From the NCBI GenBank assembly GCA_967755175.1, contig CBRAFO010000020.1:1-46501 (forward strand): a stretch of DNA of 46,501 nt. The letters run 5' to 3'. Position 1 is the first letter of the stretch, and every line of letters begins with the position of its first letter. A program made the position numbers and the translations under genes. Under the pieces are notes generated by a model that saw nothing but the letters and a program-made list of their open reading frames with translations, was not told the DNA's origin and did not search any database. Below, in pieces: positions 6,223 to 16,100 of this stretch. This stretch comes from Rariglobus sp967755175 (lineage in GTDB: Bacteria > Verrucomicrobiota > Verrucomicrobiia > Opitutales > Opitutaceae).

Positions 6223-7338
6223 ATGAAATACGATTACCCAGAAGATGCCCCAAAGGCCATTGCTCACACCCTACTAATTTCATGCCCTAACAACGGCGGC
6301 CTCGTGTCAGTGCACAAAGGCATGATCGATATCATTGATCATGTGGACAGCATCGGACTCCACGTCTCGGAGAGCCTTTTTATCCGCGGCTACCAAACCG
6401 CCCACCGAGCCTATCTAGACATTTTCAGCCCCGCCGGATTACGCACCCTCGCGCTCAACGAAGTCGAGGATCTGCACGATATCCTCGTGCACAACGAACG
6501 ACTCTACGTAGTCTCCACAGGCACCAACGAAGTTCTGGTTTACGATCTCAACGGACACTTGCTCGAACGCATTTCCCGACCGGGGGAAGAGGATGCCTGG
6601 CATCTTAACTGCATCTCGCCCCTTCACGAAAACCTGGCGGTCTCCGCCTTCGGAACGTTCTCCCGACACCGCGAATGGGCAGGAGGACGCTCCGCTGATC
6701 GAGGCATTGTCATCCCTCTCCGCGATCTCTCCGGCACCACTCCGCTACTCGATCACCTCAATCAACCCCATTCGCACCGACTGCATCACGGGGCGCTCTA
6801 CTGCTGTGATTCCTCCAACGGAAGCCTCGTCCGCCTTCGTGACGGCCAACGCGAAACGCTCCACCTCGCACGAGGCTTCACTCGTGGACTCGCATTATGC
6901 GGCGACCTCGCCTACTTGGGCCTCAGCGCTTCCCGCGAGCCACACATGAGCCTCGGCCAAGGTGAAATCGCCATCATCGATCTTGTCACGTTCAGCCTTC
7001 GCGACGTCGTCCCGATACCATTCAAGGAAATCTACGATATCGTCGTGGTCACTGAAGCCCAGCTCGACACCGTCAGCCGCCACTATGATCGAGCCCCTGC
7101 CTCGCGTCTTTCAAAACGACTGGATGCCAGCGATCTCCACACCCGGATCGAAGAGGTCGCCGCTAAACAAGCGATGCACGCGCAAATCCAAATACTCACG
7201 CATCAGATAGACGTCCTCGGCGACAAGATCCGCCGACAAACCAACTCGGCCAGTTGGAAGCTGACCGCCCCGCTACGCGCACTACGCCGCCTCGTGCAAC
7301 GCACATTGCCAAATCGAAATCATGAACTGTCGTATTGA
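6223..7338 (+). CDS. DUF4915-type beta-propeller-like protein of glycan loci
   Basis: A 371-residue protein. The first ~280 residues (LLISCPNNGGLVSV, then VEDLHDILVHNERLYVVSTG, HLNCISPL, HSHRLHHGALYCCDSSNG, GFTRGLALCGDLAYLGLS) resemble the TIGR03032/DUF4915 family of predicted propeller proteins found in surface-polysaccharide clusters. The C-terminal ~70 residues form a short coiled coil ending in NSASWKLTAPLRALRRL, a tail motif widely seen on glycosyltransferases and methyltransferases of such clusters. No catalytic residues can be assigned and no signal peptide is present. Its end overlaps the next glycosyltransferase by 17 bases, implying translational coupling. Bases around 6223-6400 look less GC-rich than the rmlAB region, in line with a variable, possibly acquired glycan core. 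Confidence 0.7.
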   Translation: MKYDYPEDAPKAIAHTLLISCPNNGGLVSVHKGMIDIIDHVDSIGLHVSESLFIRGYQTAHRAYLDIFSPAGLRTLALNEVEDLHDILVHNERLYVVSTGTNEVLVYDLNGHLLERISRPGEEDAWHLNCISPLHENLAVSAFGTFSRHREWAGGRSADRGIVIPLRDLSGTTPLLDHLNQPHSHRLHHGALYCCDSSNGSLVRLRDGQRETLHLARGFTRGLALCGDLAYLGLSASREPHMSLGQGEIAIIDLVTFSLRDVVPIPFKEIYDIVVVTEAQLDTVSRHYDRAPASRLSKRLDASDLHTRIEEVAAKQAMHAQIQILTHQIDVLGDKIRRQTNSASWKLTAPLRALRRLVQRTLPNRNHELSY

Positions 7339-10300
7339 GACGCCCTCCTCATGGATCAGCTTCAGCCGTTCCCTTGTGACCATCGCCGGCAGGTTTCTTG
7401 ACGCACAAGGCCGTGCCGCACGGCAAATCCGAGTGCGACTGGGCCAGCGCGTGATCAATTGCGTTCCAGGTCGGACGCCCCGTGATTTCATCTCGATCTT
7501 CAGAACCAAGCCCGGCCTCAAATATCTCGTAATCGAGGCCGAAACGGAATCCGGAGATCGCCAGGTAATAGGCCGCAGACTCATCTGCGTTGACGCACAA
7601 GAACATGCCACGATGCAGCATGCGTTCTGGGTGAATGAGAACGCTTCCGCCAACCCACCCCTTCCGCCTCCTGTCGCCGGCCCTCTCCTATCCGTCCTTA
7701 TGCCGGTGTATAACGCTCCAGAACGCTGGCTGCGTCGCGCCCTCGACAGCGTGCGGGAGCAAACCTATGCGCACTGGGAACTCTGCATTGCCGACGATGC
7801 GTCCACTGCCGCTCATGTCCGTCGGATCATGGAGGACTACGCGTCCCGCGACGCTCGTATCAAAATCGTTTATCGCCCTGTAAACGGCCACATCTCCGCC
7901 GCATCCAACTCGGCACTAGAGCTGGCTACGGGTGAATTCATCGCGCTGCTCGATCATGACGACGAACTGGCCCCGCACGCTCTCGCCGAAATCGTGCGTG
8001 CATTGGCGGGCCGCCCCACCGCGCAGATTATCTACTCGGACGAAGACAAGATCGACCAACGCGGCCGGCGGAGTTCCCCGTATTTCAAACCCGACTGGAA
8101 CCCCGATCTGCTACTCGCTCAAAACTACCTCGGCCACCTTGCGGCTTATCGCACCGCCCTACTCCGAGAGCTGGGCGGTTTTCGCGTTGGCTACGAAGGC
8201 GCGCAGGATTGGGACGTCGCCCTGCGTGCCACCAACCATGTGCCAGCGGAGTCCATCGTGCACATTCCGCAGATCCTCTATCACTGGCGTGCAATCCCCG
8301 GCTCCACTGCCCGCAAGCAAAGCCACAAATCCTACGCCACCACCGCCGCTCGTCGCGTGTTGTGCGATCACCTCGCCCGGACCGGTATCGAGGCCGAAGT
8401 CTTGCCGGTCCGGGGCGGCCACTGGCGAACACGGCGAAAATTGCCCGCCACTCCTCCGCGCGTCTCCCTCATCCTCCCCACGCGCAATCGCGTCTCGCTG
8501 CTGCGCCCATGCGTCGAATCCATCCTCAAGTCCACGCATTACCCCCATTTTGAAATCATCATCATCGACAACGGGTCTGATGATCCCGCCACGCTCGCCT
8601 ACCTGAAAAACCTCGGGAGCCGCGGCGTCAAAATCCTCCGCGACGACGGCCCGTTCAATTACTCGGCGCTCAACAATCGCGCGGTCGCCCACGCCACCGG
8701 CGAAGTGCTCGGCTTTCTCAACAACGACCTCAAACTGATCACCCCCGACTGGCTGGAAGAGATGGTGTCGCACGCCATCCGCCCCGAAGTCGGTGCGGTC
8801 GGTGCCATGCTGTATTTTCCGGATGACCGCGTGCAACACGCGGGCGTCGTGCTGGGCCTCGCCGGCCCCAAGCTCGTCAACGGCGTCGCTGGACACGCCT
8901 TCAAGTTTTTCCCGCGCGGCCACACCGGCATGCGTAACCGCCTGCGCGTGGCGCAAAACTACAGCGCGGTCACCGCCGCCTGCCTGCTCGTGCGCCGCGA
9001 GGTTTTCCTCCAAGTGGGCGGTTTTAACGAGAAGCAGCTCGCCGTCGCCTACAACGACGTGGATTTCTGCCTGCGCCTGGGCGTCGCCGGATATCGCAAC
9101 GTGTGGACGCCCTTCGCCGAGTTTTACCACTACGAATCCGCCTCTCGGGGCGCCGATGACACACCCGCCAAAAAGGCGATCCACGAACGCGAGTGCGCCT
9201 ACATGCGCCGCACCTGGGGACCGCTGCTCGACAACGACCCCGCCTACAACCCGAACCTCACGCTCGTAACCGAGGATTTCGCGGCGGCCTGTCGGGCCAC
9301 TCCCCGCCTCGACGCCAAATCATCGAACCCGACTCGTTACGAGTTTACACGCATCCCCGAACGGCCGGCCACACGCCCCGGTCCGCATGATCCGCAGTCC
9401 TTGGTCATCAATTGGGTCATGCCCGACTTCATCCAAGGCGCGGGCGGCCACACGACTATTTTCCGCATGGCGAGCCACCTCCAACGCCTCGGCCATCGCT
9501 CTGTTTTCTGGATCACCGGCGGCAGCACGCACTCCGACCCAAGCGCCTACATCGACACCCATTTTTTCCCGCTGCAGTGCCCGGTCCACGCCCTCACTGC
9601 GGATAATTTGGATGACGTAACCGGCGACGTTGTTTTCGCCACCCACTGCTGGACGGCTTATTACGTGCGAGGCATCCGCAACGTCTGGCGCAAATGCTAC
9701 TTCGTGCAGGATTATGAGCCGTATTTTTATCCATTGGGAGCGGACTATCATTACGCGCGGCGAACATATCATTTCGGATTTCACATAATCGTCGCCGGCC
9801 GGTGGCTGCAGGAAATGCTGCGACGCGAAAGCAACGCATCCAGTTATGTTTTCGATCTGGCCTACGACCCGAGGTATTATCAACCGGCGCAGAAATCGTG
9901 CACTGCCGGCTCCCTGCGCATCGCCTTTTATGCCCGGGCCTCGACCGAGCGCCGCATGGTGACGCTCGGACTGGAAGCACTCGCGCTGCTTGGCAAAATT
10001 CGGCATGACTTCGTGGTGCACTTTTTTGGCGGGGAGCCCCAAAAGAGCCCCTCCGTCTACGCCCACATCGACGAGGGCGTCCTGACCGAAGCCGAGTTGG
10101 GCGATCTTTACCGGACCAGTGATCTCGGCATGGTGTTTTCCGCGACCAACCACTCTTTGGTTCCCGTTGAAATGATGGCCTGCGGACTGCCGGTGCTGGA
10201 ACTGGCGGGTGAAAACAACGCTCTCATCTATCCGCCCGGAAGCATCGCTCTGGCCGAGCCCGATGAACAGTCCGTCGCCAACCTTCTTTGCCGCCTTCTC

Positions 10301-10444
10301 GACTCGGCCGAGGAACGGGCCGCCCTCCGCACCGCCGGCCTCGCCTACGCCGCAACCCTGAGTTGGGCGGCCAGTGCGAAAAAGGTGGAGTCAGCCTTGA
10401 TCGTGCTAAATCCGTCGGGCGCGGAATCACGATTGCCTTGCTAG
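7322..10444 (+). CDS. Three-module glycosyltransferase (beta domain, GT2, GT2, GT4-like)
   Basis: A 1040-residue cytoplasmic enzyme. Residues 1-100 form a beta-rich domain also found on the product at 11986. A first GT2 domain starts near residue 121 (LLSVLMPVYNAPERWLRRAL) with LLDHDDELAPHAL as its acidic metal/nucleotide motif. A second GT2 starts near 380 (VSLILPTRNRVSLLRPCVES) with GFLNNDLKLITPDW and the C-terminal DVDFCLRLG motif. A GT-B fold of GT4 type starts near 694 (NWVMPDFIQGAGGHTTIFRM) with STERRMVTLGLEAL and VPVEMMACGLPVLEL at its end. Multi-domain enzymes of this layout, often in rhamnan or O-polysaccharide loci, build the glycan backbone by alternating activities. The ATG at 7322 lies inside the end of the upstream gene. 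Linkages cannot be deduced. Confidence 0.88.
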   Translation: MNCRIETPSSWISFSRSLVTIAGRFLDAQGRAARQIRVRLGQRVINCVPGRTPRDFISIFRTKPGLKYLVIEAETESGDRQVIGRRLICVDAQEHATMQHAFWVNENASANPPLPPPVAGPLLSVLMPVYNAPERWLRRALDSVREQTYAHWELCIADDASTAAHVRRIMEDYASRDARIKIVYRPVNGHISAASNSALELATGEFIALLDHDDELAPHALAEIVRALAGRPTAQIIYSDEDKIDQRGRRSSPYFKPDWNPDLLLAQNYLGHLAAYRTALLRELGGFRVGYEGAQDWDVALRATNHVPAESIVHIPQILYHWRAIPGSTARKQSHKSYATTAARRVLCDHLARTGIEAEVLPVRGGHWRTRRKLPATPPRVSLILPTRNRVSLLRPCVESILKSTHYPHFEIIIIDNGSDDPATLAYLKNLGSRGVKILRDDGPFNYSALNNRAVAHATGEVLGFLNNDLKLITPDWLEEMVSHAIRPEVGAVGAMLYFPDDRVQHAGVVLGLAGPKLVNGVAGHAFKFFPRGHTGMRNRLRVAQNYSAVTAACLLVRREVFLQVGGFNEKQLAVAYNDVDFCLRLGVAGYRNVWTPFAEFYHYESASRGADDTPAKKAIHERECAYMRRTWGPLLDNDPAYNPNLTLVTEDFAAACRATPRLDAKSSNPTRYEFTRIPERPATRPGPHDPQSLVINWVMPDFIQGAGGHTTIFRMASHLQRLGHRSVFWITGGSTHSDPSAYIDTHFFPLQCPVHALTADNLDDVTGDVVFATHCWTAYYVRGIRNVWRKCYFVQDYEPYFYPLGADYHYARRTYHFGFHIIVAGRWLQEMLRRESNASSYVFDLAYDPRYYQPAQKSCTAGSLRIAFYARASTERRMVTLGLEALALLGKIRHDFVVHFFGGEPQKSPSVYAHIDEGVLTEAELGDLYRTSDLGMVFSATNHSLVPVEMMACGLPVLELAGENNALIYPPGSIALAEPDEQSVANLLCRLLDSAEERAALRTAGLAYAATLSWAASAKKVESALIVLNPSGAESRLPC

Positions 10445-10462
10445 CGGCGGATCAGGAACCCC

Positions 10463-11989
10463 ATGCCCCTTTTTTTGTTTTCCAAAGACATGATCGAGCT
10501 CTCCGGCACGATCCCGCGTCGACATCGCGCTTTTGCGGACCGGGTGTTGCTCATCATCGGCCGCCGCCGATTGGAGGCGTCCCCCGCCCCGGACGGCGGC
10601 TACTCGTTTTGTTTTTCCAGCCGGCGATATTTTCTCTGGACCTCGCTGCAGATCATATCGCAAGACGGCGTGATTCGCCGTCTGCATCCCGTGCTTATCC
10701 TAAACCGGTCACCTCGTGCGCATGTTCCACCCGAGACTCCTCCCTGCCCACGCTTGCCAACGGGAAAAATCGAGGAAACGCGCCTGATACTGGCCGGTAT
10801 TTTTGATCCAAAGTTCTACCTCGATTATCTGCCATTTTGGTCACGGTGCGCAGCCCGGCTGGATCCGCTCCGCCATTACCTCACAATCGGTGAGCCACAC
10901 GGAATCCCGCCACATCGATGGTTCGATCCTCGCTGGTATCTCATCGATAACCTTCGGTTGGGCATCGTTGATGTGCCTCCGCTCGTGCATTATGCGACGG
11001 TGGGATGGACACAGGGACGCAATCCTCATCCTCATTTTGACAGCCAGCATTATCTGACGCTCCACCCGGAGCTGATGCTCTCCGGAACTTGTCCACTCCG
11101 GCATTGGAACGAACAATCCGCCCCATCCACCCAGGTCATTCGTCCGCCGCGGGTGGAGCCACCGCGCGGAGATTCGGAGTTCAGCGACGACCGGCCTTAT
11201 CTCTATGCCGAGCATCCCCTCATGCGCGCCCGAATCACGGACTACGTCCGCATGCGCAAGCCGGGCAATAAAATCGCCGTCTACACCTGTATCATCGGCT
11301 CATACGACGTGCTCCGGCTGCCCGAGCACCTCTCGCCCGAGATCGATTATCATGTCTTCGCCGACATTGCGCTGAATGGCTATGGCGTGTTCACGGTGCA
11401 CCCTGTTGAGCCGATTCGTGAAGCAGATCCCGCCCGCCGCTCACGACATCCCAAACTGCAGGCCTGCCACAGCCTCCGAGGTTATGACATGGTCATTTAT
11501 GCAGATGCCAATGTGCTAATACGGGGCGACCTCACCGACATGGTGCGAAACTTCATGGCGAGCGGAACCCCGCTCGGCTTCGTTCCGCACCCAGCGCGTG
11601 ATTGCCTGTATGACGAAGCGGTTGACTGCTTCATAGCCAAACGCGATTTGGCATCCCGTATCGTCCCCCAAATGCTCGCTTATCGGCAGGAAGGCTACCC
11701 GGCTCATCAAGGTCTGCATGAGGCTAATTTATTTGCCTTCCGTCCGAAGCATCCCGGCGTGACGGCGTTTTTTGACGCCTGGTGGGCGCAACTTGCGGCG
11801 GGCAGTCGTCGAGATCAGCTGAGCATGGGATATGTGCTTTGGAAAAGCGGCCTCGCGCACACTTTGCTGCTAGGACCACGTGAGAATACTCGAACGCATC
11901 CCGCTTTCGCGCTCCTGAAACACGGGACGTATGATGCCGTTCATTTCGCTACGTTAGCCAACGGGGAACCAACTTCCCCCACTTCATGA
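10463..11989 (+). CDS. DUF616 (TOD1/MUCI70-type) glycosyltransferase with long N-terminal extension
   Basis: A 508-residue protein. The C-terminal half from about residue 270 (KIAVYTCIIGSYDVLRLPEH, DYHVFAD, SRHPKLQACHSL, MVIYADANVLIRGD, LHEANLFAFRP) is the DUF616 domain of predicted GT-A glycosyltransferases, with DAN in the place of a DXD motif. The N-terminal ~85 residues are beta-rich and may be a divergent copy of the domain that begins its two neighbours. Residues ~105-225 carry repeated FDPxxYL/WYL motifs (IFDPKFYLDYLPF, WFDPRWYLIDN, HFDSQHYLTLHPE), a pattern common in glycosyltransferases of O-antigen clusters. AGGA lies 8 bases before the ATG. Its stop overlaps the next start (ATGA). 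Confidence 0.78.
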   Translation: MPLFLFSKDMIELSGTIPRRHRAFADRVLLIIGRRRLEASPAPDGGYSFCFSSRRYFLWTSLQIISQDGVIRRLHPVLILNRSPRAHVPPETPPCPRLPTGKIEETRLILAGIFDPKFYLDYLPFWSRCAARLDPLRHYLTIGEPHGIPPHRWFDPRWYLIDNLRLGIVDVPPLVHYATVGWTQGRNPHPHFDSQHYLTLHPELMLSGTCPLRHWNEQSAPSTQVIRPPRVEPPRGDSEFSDDRPYLYAEHPLMRARITDYVRMRKPGNKIAVYTCIIGSYDVLRLPEHLSPEIDYHVFADIALNGYGVFTVHPVEPIREADPARRSRHPKLQACHSLRGYDMVIYADANVLIRGDLTDMVRNFMASGTPLGFVPHPARDCLYDEAVDCFIAKRDLASRIVPQMLAYRQEGYPAHQGLHEANLFAFRPKHPGVTAFFDAWWAQLAAGSRRDQLSMGYVLWKSGLAHTLLLGPRENTRTHPAFALLKHGTYDAVHFATLANGEPTSPTS

Positions 11990-13098
11990 CGCACCAGTTT
12001 CACATTGATGTCCCCGCCTCTCGTTCAAATCAAGTGATCCACTCGCCGGTGGTCGCTTCAGGCTGGTTCATCGACGACCGGCACCATCCCGCTGCGCGTG
12101 TTCGGGTCAAACTGGGCCCGGTAAGCGCGCTTTGCACCCCGGTAAACCGTCCCGACGTAGTCGAGCATTTGGACCCCACGCACCTGCCGGACAGTAACGT
12201 AGGGTTCACCGTGCAGCTCGCCTGCATGCCTGGACGTCACCTCCTAGTGGTCGAAGCGGAAACCGCATCCGGCGAAATTATCCCGCTACTCAACCAATGG
12301 GTGACGGTGAAGTCATGGCCATTAAAGCCACCCGGTCTGCGCGGCTGGTTGACGGCACGGCGGAACAGACGAGCGTGGGCCGCCTTGCCCGATGCGAACG
12401 ATTCGGTGTTGGTGCTGATCCCCGTCAAACCAGGCACGGCCACATCCGTCGTCGATCACGCGCGGGCTCTGGCCGAACGCGCGCTAAAAAGCCTTCCCGC
12501 ACAGTCCCGCATTGTCTTTGACGAACGAGGCAAAGCTGCGTCTCGCAATGAACACCCCTGGCGAATCGCTGCGCTCGCCGCGATTCGGCAAGCGATGGTT
12601 GAGTGTCATCTGCGCGACGAGCGCTGGGTCTTCTGGGCCGACCTCGATCTGGTCGATTATCCCGCCGAGCTGATTGCCACGCTCATCCGCCGAGCCGAGG
12701 GCGGCATCTCCGCACCCATGGTGTTCATGGCCGACGCAGCCGCCCCAACGGGCGGCCCGCTGTTTTTCGATATCGCCGGTTTTGTGGAGGACGGCCGGTG
12801 GGCCAACGCCCAGCCGCCTTATTTCCAACAACCCGGCCCCGTCTATGCCCTCGACTCGGTCGGCTGCTGCTACCTCATACCCGCCGACCTCTACCGGCGC
12901 GGAGCACGTCACGAAGAAGACCCCGGATCACGCCGCTGGATCGAGCTGCACGGCACCTCGGCTGACGAGACCCCGCGCCGCGATTGGCAGGACGTCGCCT
13001 ACACCGACCATTATTCCGTGTGCGCCTTTGCCCGCCGACACGGCCTACCGGTGCGCGCTTTCGCCGACCTGATCGCCCATCACGAACATGTCCACTGA
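11986..13098 (+). CDS. Predicted glycosyltransferase, GT62/Anp1-like, with N-terminal beta domain
   Basis: A 370-residue protein translationally coupled to the gene before it. Residues 1-105 are a beta-sandwich-like domain whose ending (GRHLLVVEAETASGEIIPLL) closely parallels that of the product at 7322 (LKYLVIEAETESGDRQVIG). From about residue 135 the sequence VLVLIPVKPG, ERWVFWADLDLVDYPAELIA, ISAPMVFM and VGCCYLIPADLYRRGARHEE recalls the Mnn9/Anp1 (GT62) fold: an acidic ADLD motif for metal and nucleotide binding, then an aromatic/Pro segment. The match is at motif level only, so the family is tentative; a role in side-chain or backbone sugar transfer follows from context. Confidence 0.6.
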   Translation: MTHQFHIDVPASRSNQVIHSPVVASGWFIDDRHHPAARVRVKLGPVSALCTPVNRPDVVEHLDPTHLPDSNVGFTVQLACMPGRHLLVVEAETASGEIIPLLNQWVTVKSWPLKPPGLRGWLTARRNRRAWAALPDANDSVLVLIPVKPGTATSVVDHARALAERALKSLPAQSRIVFDERGKAASRNEHPWRIAALAAIRQAMVECHLRDERWVFWADLDLVDYPAELIATLIRRAEGGISAPMVFMADAAAPTGGPLFFDIAGFVEDGRWANAQPPYFQQPGPVYALDSVGCCYLIPADLYRRGARHEEDPGSRRWIELHGTSADETPRRDWQDVAYTDHYSVCAFARRHGLPVRAFADLIAHHEHVH

Positions 13099-13161
13099 GC
13101 CCCCATCCTCTTCAAGCTTGGGACCGCAACCAGGCGTCGTCCGACAAAATTTCATCCCAGC

Positions 13162-16100
13162 ATGATCTCGGCCTTCATTAAAAATCCGCGCTTCCGCATC
13201 GCCTGTCTCTACTTGATCGGAGGTGGCTTGATCATGCTGGCCGCAAAATTCGGGCTCATTGGGGCATACGGCAATTCAACCCCGTTCTGGGATCAATGGG
13301 ATGGAGAAGCCTCTGCCCTCTTTATCCCTTCGATCGAACACCACCTGCAGCCAGCGGCGCTCTTCGACGCCCATTGCGAGCATCGCATTTTCTTTTCCCG
13401 GGTGCTGGCGCTCGGTCTGTTCAAGCTCAATGGCCTCTGGGACCCAAAGACGGAAATGGCGGCCCAGTCCTTTCTCCATGTCGGCTCCATCATCCTGCTG
13501 ATTGCCTTGTGCGCCCGGACCCTCGCCACCCATTCAGCCCGGCTGCTGTTTGGCTGTTTTACGGTAGCACTGTTCTCAATACCCTTCGGCTGGGAAAACA
13601 CGCTCTGGGGGTTCCAATCCCAGTTCTACTTTGTCTCTTTCTTCGGCCTGATCGGCATCGCGTGTTGCTGGTGGCAGCCAACCTTGTCACGCGGCTGGTG
13701 GCTGGGGGTTTTGGCTTTCAGCCTAGGCCTGTTGTCGATGGCCAGCGGCTTATTGGCGCCCGCAGTCACCTGCGGGCTGCTGGTGGTGCGCGCCATACAG
13801 GATCGGCGCGACTGGTGGCGACAAGCCTGCGGAATCCTGGTGCTGGTGGCATTGGCCGGTATTGGGTTTCTACTGGTCCGCCATGTGCCGGGACACGACG
13901 CCCTCAAAGCCCACAGCCTGCACCAGTTCTTCAAGGTGCTGTTTAAGATAGCCAGCTGGCCGGCCAAGTCCTTCTGGCTGGCCCCCCTGTTTCAGGCTCC
14001 GCTCATCCTGCTCTTGGCGTGGGCGCTTTGGCAGCGCCGGCCCGCGACAGACCCCGCTTGGCTGCTGATCACCCTAGGGCTGTGGGGCGCGTCTCAATCG
14101 GCCTCGATCGCCTACGGTCGCGTTGCGGGCTATGACTCCTCTCGCTATGCCGATAATTTCGCCCTCACGTTGTGCATTGGCCTCGCCTGCCTGCTCTATC
14201 TCCTGAGCAGGATCAAGGAGCGGCTGAAAACACCCGTGATCGTGCTGAGCGTCGGATGGTTTGCCGTCGTCGGCGGCAGTCTTCACACCGCCATCGCACG
14301 CTTGCCCGTCAAAATCGCGGAGAAGAAAGCGCTGAGCATGATCGAGGAAACCCATGTGCGCGCATACCTCGCCTCCCACGATATCGCCGAACTGACCGAT
14401 AAACCTTTCCTGCACATCCCGTATCCGGATCCCACCGGACTCGCGGCCATGCTCGATCGCCCCTCCCTGCGCGAGATTTTGCCAGCCAATCTTCGCGATC
14501 CACTTTCACCCACCGGCCGGGTGATCAACCCCGAGGGCGGCTTCCACCCCGACGGTTACTCCCCCGACACAACCGCCCGACCCAATGAAACCATCTGGGG
14601 TTCCTATGTCGCCGCTTCCAGCACTCCGGCTGGTGGAGTAATCGAGCTCAGCTTCCCCGCCAGCAACCGCACCTCCTGGCTAAAAATGTGGGTCGCCGGA
14701 AATCCGCGCGCTTCCGGCATGTCTCTCGCGGTGATCGATGAACACGGCCGTTCCAAAAAAATCCCTTCGCCTTCCGGCTCCGGCAATTTCTGGCGATCCG
14801 TATTTTTCTCCCGGCCGGCCGGGCCGTTCACCTTGCGCATCGTAGATGACAACCCAACCGAGTGGCTGGCATTCACCCTTCCGTGCGAGGTCGGACCAGC
14901 CACTCTCGCGACAGGATTCCTCCTAGGAAAAGCCAGTTGGATTGCTTGCCTGGGCTTGGCCCTGATCGTTTTCACAATAATCCGAGACCCCGAACGCAGA
15001 CAGTTCACGTCGAGTGAGTTTTTAGGCGATGTCACCGTGGCCGGTGCCCGCCTGCTCAGGGAAAATCGCTGGCTAAGGATCACATCGTTCATTGTCCCGA
15101 TCGCCATGTTTGCACTCCTCGCGTGGCGCCAGCATCGCTTCGTCGATCACTACGCGGTGAACATGATGTTTTGGGATCAATGGGACTTTTACCTCCCCTT
15201 TTTCAAGGATCAGGACTTCTGGTCGATCTTCACACGACAACACGGACCTCACCGGCAAGGCGCGGGATTTTTGATCACCCATATCTTGGCAAACCTCAGC
15301 AACTGGAACTCACGATGGGATGCCTTCGGAACCAGTTTCAGCCTGATTGCCGCCGCAGTGGCCGGCTTCGCGATTACCGTGAAATGCGGATGTCGCGCAC
15401 GATTCGCGCTGCCGGTGGTAGCGCTCGTTTTCTTCAATCTCCGTCAATATGAGATTTTCGTAGGTGCGTCCAATCTCTCACACGGCGCCATTCCCGTGCT
15501 GCTTCTCATGCTCTACGGCCTGAGCTGGTTTGTGGCGGCACCAGTCGTGAGACTCGCGCTTTTAAGCGCTCTGACATTCCTGCTTATCTTTACCGGCTTC
15601 GGCATTTTCGCCGGCCTGCTGACTCCATTGCTCGTGGCCATCGAAGCGGCTCACGCCTTCAAAGATCGTCAGAACCTACGTGCCTCGCTCGCGCTGGCTG
15701 CACTCGCGCTCACCTTGGTTTCATGGGCGATCTTCGTCCATGGCTATAAATTCGCGCCTGCAGTCGACGGCTTTCATTTTCCTCACGAACGACCGTGGGA
15801 GTATTTTTATTTCACAGGGCTGATGCTGGGGAACTTCTACGGCATACCTGGATATTATTTTCCCTCCATCGTCGTCGGACTGCTGATTACAGCTGGATTG
15901 ACGGCATTGTGCGCACAACACGGCTGGCAAATCCTGCGCCACGGCATTGACGGTCGAAGGATCAGCGTCGTGATTTTTTCCCTATCGGCTTTCGCGCTTC
16001 TCTACTGCTTCAACACCGCAGTCGGCCGTGTTTGCTTGGGGATCGAAGCCGCCCCCCAAGCGTCTCGCTACGTCACCTTGATGATTCCTGCCGGTCTCGC

